Shown here: positions 32,180-43,649 of the stretch, one piece after another
Layout of the letters: each line of letters starts with the position of its first letter
Position numbering within the stretch: position 1 is the first letter of the stretch
Assembly: GCF_964656455.1 (NCBI RefSeq)
Contig: NC_135714.1
Location: 65,063,850 to 65,127,849, forward strand
DNA from: Halichoerus grypus
Taxonomy: Eukaryota > Chordata > Mammalia > Carnivora > Phocidae
Reading direction: 5' to 3'
Length of the DNA stretch: 64,000 nt
Program-made: the position numbers and the translations under genes
Notes under the pieces: model-generated
Told to the model about the DNA's origin: nothing
Databases searched by the model: none
The model's input: only the letters and a program-made list of their open reading frames with translations

Positions 32180-33047
32180 GCCAGCCCCAAAGCAGAGAAA
32201 TGGTAAGTTCACAGACCCTAAGTGGTTTTTAGCTCACAGTCCTTTCAAGCACAGATTCTAGTTTCTTCTTATCAGCTCCCCATCAGGGCCAGGTGGTTTG
32301 CATTCACACAGCGCTAGGCGAGGGCAGGTTCTCAGACCATTCGTGAAGCTGCTTTCTCTGGCTTGGTTCTGGGCATCAGAATTGAAGGTATAGGGTACGA
32401 TGGGAGAGGCGGAGAGGCATATTTGTCCAAAAAAATGCTTTGAGGAAATGTGTGGACATGAGAAAAAGATATAAGAGAAGTACAAGTAAGACATGTAAGC
32501 CAAGGGCATCAAGGGCAGGCCGTTTCTCCTTACACTGTCCCTCTTTCCCCACCTCAGACTTGCTCTTCCTCAGGTGAGACCTCAAGCCTTAGAGCCATAT
32601 CCCCCTTTTTATCTCCTGGGTGAGAAAGGCACTTTTTGATCTAGTCTACACAGTCCTCCTGAATTGCCTATGAAACCACCATCTTCATTCCTCAGAAGGA
32701 GCTCTGACTCTGGCCCCCAATTTTGCTCATGAATCTTTTTTTGTTGAGTCCTGCTCATTTGCCTAAAATCAAATATCTGCCCTAGCCGATTCTACTCTCT
32801 GGACAAGCTCAGTTGCTTCATCTGCTCTAAGTGAGCCTTCACTTCCAATCCAGCTAAGACCTGTGCGGGCTTCAGAAAAATCAACCCGGACACAGCATTT
32901 TCAGTGAAGGCAAGCAGACCAGGTAGATGGCACCCCAAGTGTTCCAGAACGAGGCTGGGGTCAGTGGGTACGGTCTAGCCCCAGACCAGTGAGAGACAGT
33001 GAGCAATAGCATAGAAGACTAATTCCCCTTGGCCCCTCTCCCTTCTA
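32180..33047. other. Unassigned single-copy sequence
   Basis: I recognise no gene or repeat. Overlapping minus-strand frames of 84 and 69 codons show no domain. Confidence 0.35.
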
Positions 33048-33145
33048 GGATCGAATGAGGATGAAGTGAGACAACGTGCGTAACACACTTAGAATAGTGC
33101 CTGTTACATAAGAAGTGTGCAATAAATGTTAGCTGTTGTTTTCAT
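33048..33145 (-). mobile_element. MIR SINE fragment, minus orientation
   Basis: ATGAAGTGAGACAACGTGCG, TAACACACTTAGAATAGTGC, then CATAAGAAGTGTGCAATAAA and TGTTAGCTGTTGTT match the reversed 5' half of MIR. The 174-codon plus-strand frame at 33126-33650 begins inside it. Confidence 0.8.
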
Positions 33146-33821
33146 TAGTTGGATACGCTGGAGTTTGCCTTTGTTGCTGAATAGGGCTCTCTATTACTGG
33201 TATTCATTCTTCAGTCAGGGAATCGGGTCTTCATTTGGAGAAGGAGCACAGAGCAATTGGCTGCAAAATGTTACCTTCCACTTACTGCATCCATTCGACA
33301 GACCACATACATTAATTCATATTCAGGGACAGACGAGGGATAATTCGCTACACTGCGGCAGAATTTGTAAAACCAAATTTGTTAAAAGTGAGTATAGGAT
33401 AGTCATCTTGGAACTAACTTCCCATATTCCTGGCTTAAAAATGTACCCTACTGATAAAAGTTACCTCTGGATAGTTATTCAGCCCCAGTCCTTGTTTATA
33501 GCATGTTATTTAACCACAACGCCACCCTCCCTGAGTTTTCTCTCTGCCCGTTTTCATGAGTTCGGGTCATTGTCTCGGGCAGGTGACCGGACTATCCCCG
33601 CATCCTACAGAGGGAAAGGGAGCATGACACTGTTGCCATGTGATGCTTGACTTCCAACAGCCTCGTGTTATCATTAAGAAAAAGAAAAACTGTGGCGTTT
33701 GCCCTGGGAATAAGGCAGATTTTTCAGCATGTCTGACTTGTCTTAGCTCTCAGGTCTGTTCTAGTCAATATTTACCTGTCAGCCCAAAACATGTTGATGT
33801 TGAGCCCAGAGGAATTAAATT
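33146..33821. other. Unassigned sequence with the longest open frame
   Basis: A plus-strand frame of 174 codons covers 33126-33650. Its translation has hydrophobic starts but no domain or motif that I recognise, and its ATG lies in MIR sequence. I do not call it a gene. No other repeat is recognised. Confidence 0.35.
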
Positions 33822-33833
33822 GATCCATTTTTT

Positions 33834-34143
33834 TAAATTTAATTTTATTATGTTATGTTAGTCACCATACATTACATCATTAGTGTTTGGTGTAGTGTTC
33901 CATAATTCATTGTTTGCGTGTAACACCCAGTGCTCCATGCAGAACATGCCCTCTTTAATACCCATCACCGGGCTAACCCATCCCCCCACCCCCTTCCTCT
34001 CTGGAACCCTCAGTTTGTTTCTCAGAGTCCATAGTCTGTCATGGTTCGTCTCCCCCTCCGATTCTCCCCCCTTCATTTTTCCCTTCCTACTATCTTCTTT
34101 TTAAAAAAAAAACATATAATGTATTATTTGTTTCAGAGGTACA
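33834..34143 (-). mobile_element. Short, 5'-truncated young L1, minus orientation
   Basis: ATGTTAGTCACCATACATTA, TAACACCCAGTGCTCCATGC, then AATACCCATCACCGGGCTAA and AGAGTCCATAGTCTGTCATG are the reversed 3' end of a recent carnivore L1. A 12-bp duplication GATCCATTTTTT lies at 33822-33833 and 34144-34155. It is only about 310 bp and contains no complete ORF. Confidence 0.9.
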
Positions 34144-34155
34144 GATCCATTTTTT

Positions 34156-34500
34156 ATCTATCTTGTTCGACTTTTCATTAGCTACCGCCTTTTGTGAGCT
34201 GAATATTTTTAAGCAGCAGAAACAGTAGAAACCCTTTATACCACAGGAAAAGGAACTGGATTCACACTTAACTTAGGAGCTCAACAATTGTGATCCATTA
34301 GGCTATTATCATCCATAGTTGTAGTGATTCCGGAAACATTAGACCTACAGGGTATCAAATCCATGTAATCAATAGCTGTTATGAGAAGATTCTTTTGTAG
34401 TTGAAAAAAAGAACAGTGCTTAAAAACAAACACATTTAGGCAACCATGAGTACTATGTAACCAAACAATTTTATTGATTTTGGCTTCTAAGATTTCTTCT
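34156..34500. other. Unassigned single-copy sequence
   Basis: I recognise no gene or repeat, apart from a TTC/TCC-rich tract that begins at 34495. Confidence 0.3.
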
Positions 34501-34533
34501 TCTTCCTCTCCTCCTCCTCCTCCTTCTTTTTAA
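34495..34533. repeat. TTC/TCC pyrimidine microsatellite
   Basis: TTCTTCTTCCTCTCCTCCTC followed by CTCCTCCTTC forms a short imperfect trinucleotide array. Confidence 0.85.
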
Positions 34534-34610
34534 TTGAGATGCCATATATTTGACTGCAGTACATTCCCCCAATAATGCATTATATCTCTTAGGCATGAGT
34601 ATGCTAAAAG

Positions 34611-34728
34611 TAGGCTCCATGTCCAGCATGGAGCCCAACATGGGGCTTGAACTCACGACCCTGAGATCAAGACTTGAGCCGAAATCCAAAGTCGGATGCT
34701 TAACCTACTGAGCCACCCAGGCACCCCT
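34611..34728 (-). mobile_element. Old CAN SINE, minus orientation
   Basis: TAGGCTCCATGTCCAGCATG, GAGCCCAACATGGGGCTTGA, ACTCACGACCCTGAGATCAA and GGATGCTTAACCTACTGAGC, then CACCCAGGCACCCC is the older type. The tail side is truncated, and it abuts the L1 that begins near 34735. Confidence 0.9.
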
Positions 34729-34734
34729 ACAATG

Positions 34735-35133
34735 GTTTTTTTAATATAATTTAATTTAATTTTAAGTTCCAGTTTAGTTAACATACCATGTAATATTAGT
34801 TTCAGGCGTACAATATAGTGATTCAACATTTCCATATATCATCCTGTGCTCATCATGCCAAGTGCACTCCTTAATCCCCATCACCTAGATAACCCATCCC
34901 CCACCCACCTCCCCTCTGGTAACGTCAGTTTGTTCTCTACAGTTAAGAGTCTGTTTCTTGGTTTGTCTCTTCTTTCTCTCACTCTCTTTTTTCCCTTTGC
35001 TCGTTTTGTTTGTTTGTTTTTTAAATTCCACATATGTGTGAAATCTTATAGTATTTGTCTTTCTCTGACTGACTTATTTCACTTAACAATATACTCTGTA
35101 GTTCTATCCATGTCATTGCAAAAGGCAAGATTT
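34735..35133 (-). mobile_element. L1 LINE 3' end, minus orientation
   Basis: TTTAGTTAACATACCATGTA, TAGTGATTCAACATTTCCAT, CTTAATCCCCATCACCTAGA and CACATATGTGTGAAATCTTA, then TTGCAAAAGGCAAGATTTCA mark the reversed L1 3' end, the same family segment as 7790-8170. It stops before ORF2 coding sequence of any length. Confidence 0.88.
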
Positions 35134-36189
35134 CACTGAATGCAATAATTAATGAAATCTAGACAGTGACTTCAGTTGTTCTGAGGCTTTATATTTACTT
35201 GGGCTCTCTTCCTTAGGGGTGTGAATGATTTTTTTTTTCCAATTTACAATTGTTTTCTACCTGCTTGCCCTCTGTTTCTCACTACCTTCATATAGAGGCT
35301 ATTAGAGAACAGAACAGCCCAAAACTCATAGTCTCTTTGCAGGACCTTTTCCTCTCAATGTTCCAGAGGGGCTGGAGAGAGATTGCTCCCCAATGTGAAC
35401 AAAAGTTGCATACGTGCAGAACAGATTCTCCTGCAGAACTCAGCAGAGATATTCAGGGAAATTGGTATGGTGAGATAGTCATTTCTAACAATACACACGT
35501 AAGAAGAAAACAAGACTTTGGGGAGGGAAGAGACTACGGATCACATCAGTGGTAGTAGCCCTTCCTAATTGTAAAAACAGCCTGCTTTAAAAAAACAAAA
35601 GCAAAAACAAATAAAGTATATTCCACCTTCATCTTTCTAAGATAATCACCACAAAAGTTCCTCAGTGGGATTCTCTAAAAGGTTTTTCCTTGGCGTGTTT
35701 TAAATGATTATCTTATAAGAATTAATGTTGCACATGACTTGAGGAACACATACCATTTAATTAAGGTAAAGCCCACCCTACTGCGGTTCAAGATGAGAGA
35801 CCACCCCGATCTGGAGCAAAGGAGCCAAACAACTTCCAAAGTGGTAGCAACAGGTCAGTCCATTGGTCAACAGGGGTATGCTGAGTGCTTTTCTGTGCCG
35901 GACACTTATCATTCTCCATGGTTCGGAGACAGCAGGAAATCAGAGAGACAATGCTACTAACCTCAAGTTCCCTGGCTGCATTAGCGACAGAACATCTAAT
36001 TCCTCAGTTTTGGGCTGATGCCCTGCATTTATTTTTTCATCCAAAACAGTGATGGATACTTTTACATAAGGAAACTGGTCTACCTACAAACGATTTCGGT
36101 TTTGTTTTAGTTTTGTCCAAAACAAAAGGAGAGTATGCTCCAAAGGTAAATTCAACCTGCCATTTCTAATAAAGCAGAGAATACTTTTT
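35134..36189. other. Unassigned single-copy sequence
   Basis: I recognise no gene or repeat. The plus frames at 35250-35555 (101 codons) and 35739-35960 (73 codons) have no domain. Confidence 0.35.
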
Positions 36190-36204
36190 AAAAATGTGAA
36201 ATGA

Positions 36205-36383
36205 TGGGGCGCCTGGGTGGCTCAGTCAGGTAAGCGTCTGCCTTGGGCTCAGGTCATGATCCCAGGGTCCTGAGATGGGCTTCCTGCTCAGCGGGGAGCC
36301 TGCTTCTCCCTCTCCCTCTGCTGCTCCCCCTGCTTGTGCTCTCTTTCTCTCTCTCTGTCAAATGAATAAATAAAATATTTTTT
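36205..36383 (+). mobile_element. CAN SINE, plus orientation
   Basis: TGGGGCGCCTGGGTGGCTCA, GGTCATGATCCCAGGGTCCT, a short internal deletion where GATCGAGCCCC would be, a CT-rich tract and AAATGAATAAATAAAAT tail. The duplication AAAAATGTGAAATGA / AAAAATGTTAAATGA (one mismatch) lies at 36190-36204 and 36384-36398. Confidence 0.95.
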
Positions 36384-36398
36384 AAAAATGTTAAATGA

Positions 36399-38224
36399 CA
36401 TTTTGCTTGGTTTCTCCTTAGAATTTAGAAAAACAATTAAGTCCAAGTATCTTCCAGGATATGCCATTATATTACCTCTGAAGAAAGAAGAGCTAGGATA
36501 TAAGAAGTTACAGTTAGATGGCCAAAGGGGCCCCTGTTAGAAATAATTTTTGAAACCATGGGTTTAGTGTCAAAACTACTAAACAAACACTAGTTGACAC
36601 TTGCCACTCATCTTTGAAGAAACCTCCTCTAGGGCTGGCTGAGAGAGTCAAGAAAGCATGAGCATCGCAGACCACAATCCGGGCCCCAGCATCCCTGGAA
36701 CTGACTTAGAGACCTCACGTTGTCAAGCTTCGTGAAGGCAGCCCAAGCTGCCTTTCCCAGTCCTTGCTCCAGGGAATAAAATCATGGAGAGAGACAGAGA
36801 AGAGGCCTGTGTCTATCCATCAAATTGGGCCACACTTGAAGGGACAAGATCATAGTCTTAAATAAAATCTCCAGAACCCTGTGTACTATATTATTGGGCC
36901 ACATTTATAACTTCTACCCTATTCGGCTGAATAAAGGAAGCAATTTCAACATAAATATTAACTAAACTGTCGTTGCCATTCAAAGCATCACCTTTTCCCA
37001 GGCGCATATTAGGTTCTCCTTCCTTTTAGAGAACCGTTGTCCCCCAACCCATGCCCTCAGCAAGGTCCTAAATGGCTGTCAGGAGGAACATGGGGCAGAG
37101 TTTGTTACTGCGAAGCCTGCTTGCTATACGATGGCATGAGACCATATGGCACACTCCGTTGGCCACGACTGGGGAGAAAGTTGTTTCCACTTTGGCTGCT
37201 GAGTAGATTAAGCCTGGAAGAATGTGATGCAAGCTGGGGGCCCCCTGCCCTCCGCACAAGCCGGATCCCAAGTCTGTGCTGTGGAGACATTTGGCGAGGC
37301 TTATAGCTGGGACACATGTTTCTTAATCCCCAGTGTTCTGGTTACCCAGAACCCGGTGGGTCTGATCCCAAGAAAGCCGTATCTAAAACTCAGCTGAACC
37401 TGCTTTGGGTCTGGCAGTTAACGATGGACACTGGGTTGCACGCCTATCTAGCATGTAATGCCGCTTAGTGGAGAGTTACAAGTGGAATGTGTCTGTAACA
37501 GTTATAAATTGGTTTGTTTTTATTGGGCCAGATTCTTATTCTCTGAACACAGTAATAACTCTCCCATAGAGCTTCAGAGGATAAAAATCTGGAATCTGGC
37601 CTGGGGTTTAATCTTTGCCGAGCCTAAATGTTTGCTTCCTTCCAGAATGCTGCAGTGGGACGTCCTTCATTCCCACATTTGGGAATGGGGTTAACTTGTC
37701 CTTAGGTAGCATAAGCAGGACAAGCCCAGATCAGCACCAATTCCTAGAGGAGGTGGCTATGTCTCTGAGCCATAAGAGGGCTAAATTGTGAACCCTGGGT
37801 AGAGAGGATGGGGTACAGTCAGTGAATTGCCCCCGTGCCTGATCCTCACAGCTGTTGGAATGCGTACAGCTCCCTGAGTATCTATGACCAGCATCTGCTG
37901 TCATCCGTGGCATGGATTTACCCGTTAATGTCAGGGTACCCTCCTATACATCGGTGCAGCTTTTAATTCAGAATTATAAGAGGCTCAGGCTGTAACTATG
38001 GTAACATCACCAATAACAAAGACCCAAACATAACCCTAAGTAGTTTTTGCATTTATCATTCTCCCATAGACCTGTGTTTTTGCCATGATGAGGAATTTAA
38101 AGACTATTCTTTAAATTGTTACTGTGTATATATTATCACTCATTCTACACGGAAAGCCCCTCGGGGACAGAAGCCATATTCCAACCATCTTTGTGGCAAA
38201 AATAGGACAATGAAAAGGACATAG
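36399..38224. other. Long stretch with no recognised repeat
   Basis: About 1.8 kb. A GC-richer part at 37030-37330 carries overlapping frames on both strands (89 plus, 70 and 67 minus) with no domain. No exon or promoter is supported. Confidence 0.35.
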
Positions 38225-38358
38225 CCTTTGATATTAAATTGACTTGTGTTTGAATGCCAATCTTCCTAGGTTGGCCTTGTGTGATTTAATTAACTTCTAC
38301 GAGCCTCCGTTTCCTTGTGTGTAAAATGGGGATAGCACCCTCCTCATAAAGTTCTTAG
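38225..38358 (-). mobile_element. MIR SINE, minus orientation
   Basis: GTGTTTGAATGCCAATCTTC, ACTTCTACGAGCCTCCGTTT, then CCTTGTGTGTAAAATGGGGA and TAGCACCCTCCTCATAAAG match the reversed MIR core. Confidence 0.75.
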
Positions 38359-38464
38359 TTCCTTTCTTGACTTTCCATTGCCTTCACCCTCACCCAGTGT
38401 CTATTAGAATGTTTTACATGCATGCAGTAGATATTTTAAATATGTGAACTGAATTCCTTACAAT

Positions 38465-38625
38465 AAGCAGCTAACATTTTTAAAAGGGGAAAATGTTTTA
38501 TTTAACAATCCTATATATGAATGAGTGAAAGAGAGAACCAGAGAAGCTCAATAAACTGCCCAAGACCCTAGAAAGCATTGGTGGCAGGTCCCAGGATAAA
38601 AATCAAGACTCCTGGATCTCAGATG
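38465..38625 (+). mobile_element. MIR SINE fragment, plus orientation
   Basis: AGCAGCTAACATTTTTAAAA at the start, then CTCAATAAACTGCCCAAGAC, TGGTGGCAGGTCCCAGGATA and CTCCTGGATCTC fit a decayed MIR. It follows the minus-strand MIR at 38225-38358 by about 100 bp. Confidence 0.5.
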
Positions 38626-38752
38626 AGCTCTTCAAGGTCATCTAAGTCTTCCATAAACGCATGATTTCACAGTGAGCAACAGTCCATGAGGAGACAAGAC
38701 AGAGCAAGGAGGTGGCAGGGCCGGAAATCTTACCAGCGCTAATGCCATTCTT

Positions 38753-38956
38753 TTTTTTTTTTTTTTTTTAAAGATTTTATTTATTTATCTGACAGAGAGA
38801 GACACAGCGAGAGAGAGAACACAAGCAGGGGGAGTGGGAGAGGGAGAAGCAGGCTTTCCACTGAGCAGGGAGCCCGATGCGGGGCTCGATCCCAGGACCC
38901 TGGGATCATGACCTGAGCCGAAGGCAGACGCTTAACGACTGAGCCACCCAGGCGCC
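38753..38956 (-). mobile_element. Young arctoid-type CAN SINE, minus orientation
   Basis: Poly-T, AAAGATTTTATTTATTTATC, GACAGAGAGAGACACAGCGA, ACACAAGCAGGGGGAGTGGG, CGATGCGGGGCTCGATCCCA, and head CTGAGCCACCCAGGCGCCC. It is full-length with a perfect 16-bp duplication CGCTAATGCCATTCTT at 38737-38752 and 38957-38972. This is the best-preserved SINE in the window and a likely recent insertion. Confidence 0.97.
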
Positions 38957-38972
38957 CGCTAATGCCATTCTT

Positions 38973-40575
38973 GACGGCCCCAAAGCGCAGCCCCGTGGCC
39001 TTAGTCAAAGCCTTTATAAGAACAGAGACAGACTCCACAAAACCTGAAAGGTACATTTTATTAACTAGCAGGATAATGTCCATTCTGTGGCCTCCAAGGA
39101 CAGGGAAGGGAGTTAAGACAGAGAAGAAGAAACCACAGTATGGATACGTTCCCACCCCCACCAACTCCTCTCTGCCTTTGTCTTCCGTTTTCAGAACACA
39201 CGGGAAAATAAAGAGAAAGAAAACAAGAACTGCTTTTAGACAAATACCACAATCGCTATTGCTGCAGACGTAGTAAAGGGACTACTGCCGAGGGATTCCC
39301 CAAGGGCTCCCTCCTGGTTCAGGTGGCAGGCTATGCACGAGGAGCTCAGGCCTGGGAGCCGTGGGCCCCGCTGCTCCCCAGCTGTGTTCTTGCACACAAT
39401 GAGCCCACCCAAGAGCTCAAACTTGTGAAAAGATACATTGGGTCAAACCAAGTGATTCTCAAGCCCATTGAAATCTAAAATATTATCCATTACATCGTCA
39501 GTGCCTATTAGGACCGGCAGTGCTAGTCCTCTGGCCTTGTGCATTCACTTAGCTGTCCTCTGTCCTAACGTTGGAAGTCACTGGACTAGCTGATCTCTTT
39601 AAATGTATGATGAGTATCAGTGATGGGAAAGGAAGTGAAGAAATTGTTATGGATAAATAACCTTAGGGGTAAGAGCCACGATCTGCCAAAGACCAACCAG
39701 GCGTTCTGATTAACCGTCTCTGAAGTGGGGTGCTTGTGTCCAATGAGAAAATATGTTTCCATTCACCAAACCCACCAGAATGAAATACTACTTAGGACGA
39801 GTTCATTGAACAAAGAGGGGCATGCTGAAGGCCACACACTGTGTGAAGTTGACAATGCAGGGATGGTGGCCGCCTGTGGGGCCTTGTGGGTTTCTTCCCA
39901 AGGAATATGTGCCACCCTCCCCCCTGTAGGACTTGACCTTTTCATTTCAACATCACTGAACTGGGTGGGAATGTTGATCCTGGAGAACTTGATCAATGCA
40001 CTCTTGCCATCAAGGAGGGGAACCCTTAGTACCACTACGTCTCCATCTGCCTCGGATCATCTTCTCCTTCATCTCCTGCTCCCAGACTTGCAAAGGAGAA
40101 AGGGCAACGTGTCGGGACTCCAGCACACCTTATACTACATAAAATATCCCTAAATGCATCCACACAGCGGAATATCCAATCATATTTGGAAAGCTGAACT
40201 CAGAGAGTGGAATGTTGGAAATCAAAGTGTCGCACGCACAGTGTCCCAGAACAAGCCAGCCGTGTCCTGGTGGCACACAGCGTCCTCGAGGGGGCGGGGC
40301 ACAGGTGCCATCCACACCCACACAGCTCTTTCCTCAGTACCTCCAACTTGACCAGTTTGTTCTTTTTTGTTTATTTGTTTGTCTTTGTGAGGCAAGACAG
40401 TTGAGATAAAACTGCCATCTAAAATACTTATGTATGTCAGGTTGTTCCTTTTCTTTTTAAAGGGGAACTAGAAGAAAGAGACTAATCGACTGAAGGGGAG
40501 CCATGGGCCATCTTCGTCCCTCTTAGTACCTTAGCTCCATGTCTCCATTTGTTTCTGTCTGTCTCTGGTTCTTTA
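38973..40575. other. Unassigned single-copy sequence
   Basis: I recognise no gene or repeat. Frames at 38962-39273 (103 codons) and 39725-40153 (142 codons, plus) have no domain and no exon-like context. Confidence 0.35.
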
Positions 40576-40740
40576 TCAGGATAGAGGGGGAAGGAGGGAA
40601 GAGATGAGCTGAGAAAGAGGGTGTAGAAACCAGGGAGAATAGAAAGGTATGTATTGTGGGGAGGGAGAGCCCCTAGCTGGGCAAGTATGGAAGGTGGAGG
40701 GAGGGAGAGGAGGAAGGGAAGAGGGTGGAGGGGCCAGGAG
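40576..40740. repeat. Purine-rich (GA/GGA) tract
   Basis: The plus strand is strongly purine-biased over about 165 bp with blocks such as GGGGGAAGGAGGGAAGAG and GGTGGAGGGAGGGAGAGGAG. It is interrupted rather than a perfect repeat. The mirror pyrimidine strand yields a spurious 118-codon frame. Confidence 0.75.
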
Positions 40741-40940
40741 TTGAACACTCAGATGCCGAAGGCCCCCAGCAGGTGACCCAGGAGAGTGATGCTCAGGCCA
40801 GGGAGGAGAGCTCAGAGGGAGTGGTGAGGACCTTTGTGAATGGAGAATGCATGTCCCCGCTACTCTCCTCCAGCTTGCATTTATCAAGAGAGAATGTGGG
40901 CTTGGTAATGCTAGATCTTCTGATTTTTCCAAAGCGGTTT
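40741..40940. other. Unassigned spacer
   Basis: No feature is recognised between the purine-rich tract and the next SINE. Confidence 0.3.
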
Positions 40941-40953
40941 GAAATCCAAACTT

Positions 40954-41163
40954 TCTTTTCTTTTTTTTAAGATTTTATTTATTTGACAGAGAGAGAGAGA
41001 GCACAAGCAGGGGGAGCAGCAGGCAGGCAGAGGGAGAGGCAAAAGCAGAAGGAGGCTCCCCGCTGACCAGGGAGAGCCCGATGTGGGGCTCCATCCCAGG
41101 ACCCCAGGACCATGACCTGAGCCGAAGGCAGACGCTTAACCGACTGAGCCACCCAGGCGCCCA
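40954..41163 (-). mobile_element. CAN SINE with altered GA region, minus orientation
   Basis: Tail AAGATTTTATTTATTTGACA, then GAGCAGCAGGCAGGCAGAGG, an extra GGCAAAAGCAGAAGGAGGCT, GATGTGGGGCTCCATCCCAG and head CCGACTGAGCCACCCAGGCG. The duplication GAAATCCAAACTT lies at 40941-40953 and 41164-41176 without mismatch. The GCAGGCAG part looks locally duplicated. Confidence 0.95.
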
Positions 41164-41176
41164 GAAATCCAAACTT

Positions 41177-41424
41177 CCATATGAACCATTCCAGTTTCTA
41201 TATATTGGTAAGACATTGTTCATCATAAAAAATAATTGTAGGGCAGATTTGATGCAAGAGCTACTGTGTGTGACCAGAGTGTAAGCAAAGAACAGGTGAG
41301 GAAAGGGCCAGACACCTATCAGATAAGAATGGGTTGATTTTCACAGAACAGGAGGGTGGCTAAAAACAAGAATAAGGAGAGAGAGTTGGCCGAGCCAGGC
41401 AGGACGCTGGATAATCAGTGCCCT
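41177..41424. other. Unassigned spacer
   Basis: No gene or repeat is recognised. Confidence 0.3.
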
Positions 41425-41640
41425 GGGGTAGCAGCTGGGATGTGCATCTTGGCGCCTGGAATGCCTGTTTGAGTGCCAGGTGTCTCTGAGCAAGTTATTG
41501 GACTTCGGGGAGCTTCCGCTGCCCTGGTCACGAACAGGAGAACGACACTGACCTTGCGTGGGTGTGGAGAGGATTAGGTGAGCTGCTCTGTCTGGACATG
41601 CCTGGCATGTAGTTGATGGTCCATGGATGTTGTGAACTTT
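41425..41640 (-). mobile_element. Possible decayed MIR, minus orientation
   Basis: CTGAGCAAGTTATTGGACTT, GTGTGGAGAGGATTAGGTGA, then GCCTGGCATGTAGTTGATGG keep the reversed MIR order (gggcaagttactt ... gaggattaaatgag ... cctggcacatagt), but the intervening text is diverged. Confidence 0.45.
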
Positions 41641-43649
41641 TTTTATTTTTTCCTGTCAGCAGAGGGAATAGTTGGGTCCCAAGAGGATAACTCATTGGTT
41701 TAAGGGACCACATTCTTATACTCTGGAACGCCATTTAGAAGGGCCACTGAGGAATTATGAATCCTTTGGAGAACTCTTGAAAACACATGGACTTTCTCCT
41801 CAGAAAAGTGTATATAACAACACACAAAATATACACACACATACAGTTTACATTCCATTTCAGAAGGTCATAGGTCGTCTGAAACTTATCCATGAACTTC
41901 AGGGCAGGGTCCCTCGTTTATGATAATTTTGTTACAAAGCACTGGAAAAGAGAAGTGCCATGGGAATTGGTCCCTCATGTTCATGGTGATAGACTCAGAC
42001 CCAGAGCCAGATCATGGGACGAAAATCTGGGATCCATGTGAACACATATGTACACGTTTTACGTACCTTGCTCATTTAGGTTGACTTTTCATTACCCCAG
42101 CATCATAAAAAAGGAATTGTCCATACCACCTGCATGAATGACCATCTGACTGAAATGTTTCCAAGGAGCTGGAAGACCCTTTGAGTGCAGAGATAGCATT
42201 GAGGGGGAGGCAAACCACATTTGTCACTAAGAAAGAGGATCATGTAAGGAACACTCCTCCATATGACTTGTGAGTAACAGGCTGAAGGTGAGCAGCACCC
42301 AGGAGCGGGCCCGCTGAGATATTTGGAAACATCTTTTGCAAACAAGAAGGAATCCAAGGCAATAATGGAGACCAGGTCTCCCTTCCCTGAAGGTGATACC
42401 CTTACGTGTGCTAACAAAACACTACGAGGTAACAGGTAGCAACACACTCCCATGATATCCACCCACCTTACCTACTGCTCTAGACTTTGCAAGGTCATTT
42501 GCAGAGGCTCTTTGAAAATTCCATCTAAACACATTCCTCGCCTCTCAGTAAGGACCACACTTGACACAGAAATGGCTCTAGTATGTAATTGGTCTTTCTT
42601 CTACATTTACCAAAACTCAAGGCGGGGGCCTTCTGTTTCCTAAGAGATATATTTATAAATACGACTGATCCCTCTCAAGCTGAAAAGGAGTTCCTACCTG
42701 TTGTGAATTGAAGATAAGTAAAGAGAGAACCATGCAGGGAGAAAGGGCCTGGGCCGATGGAAAGGGAGCGGGTCTAAGGCGATCCCTGGTAGAGGCAAAG
42801 CGTTGTCGCCCAGAAAGCTCCAGGACTCCCTCTGCCGGCCATGTGTGAGGTGGGGAGCATTTCCCCAGAAAATCCAGAGCCCTCGTGATCCGTGATCCGC
42901 CAGGCAGGGCGAGTTTGGGGATCTGTGTTTCTCCTTAACTCCAGGACCATTAAAGAGGGCGGGCAGCACCTGCAGGAAATGAGCAAAATCTTCCGGGAAA
43001 TCTAAGTCGTATAGGAACTTCCTAGCTTTCCAATGTATGGGGTTACCATTTTTCAAGTTGTTTACTCTGGAAAATGAAAATCAGTAGCCCTATTTCTTTT
43101 TAATCGTTAAAAACATGATTTCATAAGAAGCATTTCCCCAGTTTTATTATCTATTTCTCCCCTTGCCATTGTAAAGAAACAGGAAGAAATGTAATAGACA
43201 AGCAGGGGTTCCGTATCCTTAAGGAGATACGATTTAAACAATGTCCTTGGACTCTTTTCTGGGAATCCTGTGTTTTGTGGGTCCTGTGGGCTCCCCTGCA
43301 TCAGGATCTGCCTTTTGTATAGGACGAATACCGGAGTAAGTGCTAACCCATACAGTGGAACCCGCGGGAGGCACCAGAGGCTTGAAGCAGAAACTCAGCG
43401 AAATGAATCTTCAGCTCTGCTGGAGTTCTACCGAGTTGCCCTTGAAAAGCTAGAAATTTATGTTCAGTTATAAAAATAAAGATTTATTTCTGCCATCCTA
43501 CATTTCATGGACTGATACAACCCCAAAACAGCACAGCGGTTACAGATACTTCTGTGTGAATTAATGTAAGCAGGGCATTTATTTTCTACCTGGGGGAGGG
43601 GGGATAGAAAAATACAAGAAGCCCCTGTGATAATGGAGGCAAATAATCA
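41641..43649. other. Long stretch with no recognised repeat
   Basis: About 2 kb of mixed composition. Minus-strand frames at 42103-42462 (119 codons) and 42694-43056 (120 codons) have no recognisable domain, and no exon is supported. Confidence 0.35.

Noticed and set aside
33126..33650. 174-codon plus-strand open frame, longest in the window
   Set aside because: The ATG lies in a MIR fragment, no domain or known motif is visible, and a single frame of this length is expected by chance in 64 kb read in six frames. It would need transcript or conservation evidence.
38781..39164. 127-codon minus-strand frame
   Set aside because: About half of it is translated SINE sequence; the rest has no recognisable domain.
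40576..40932. 118-codon minus-strand frame rich in Pro, Ser and Leu
   Set aside because: It is produced by the complementary strand of the purine-rich tract, which seldom contains stop codons.
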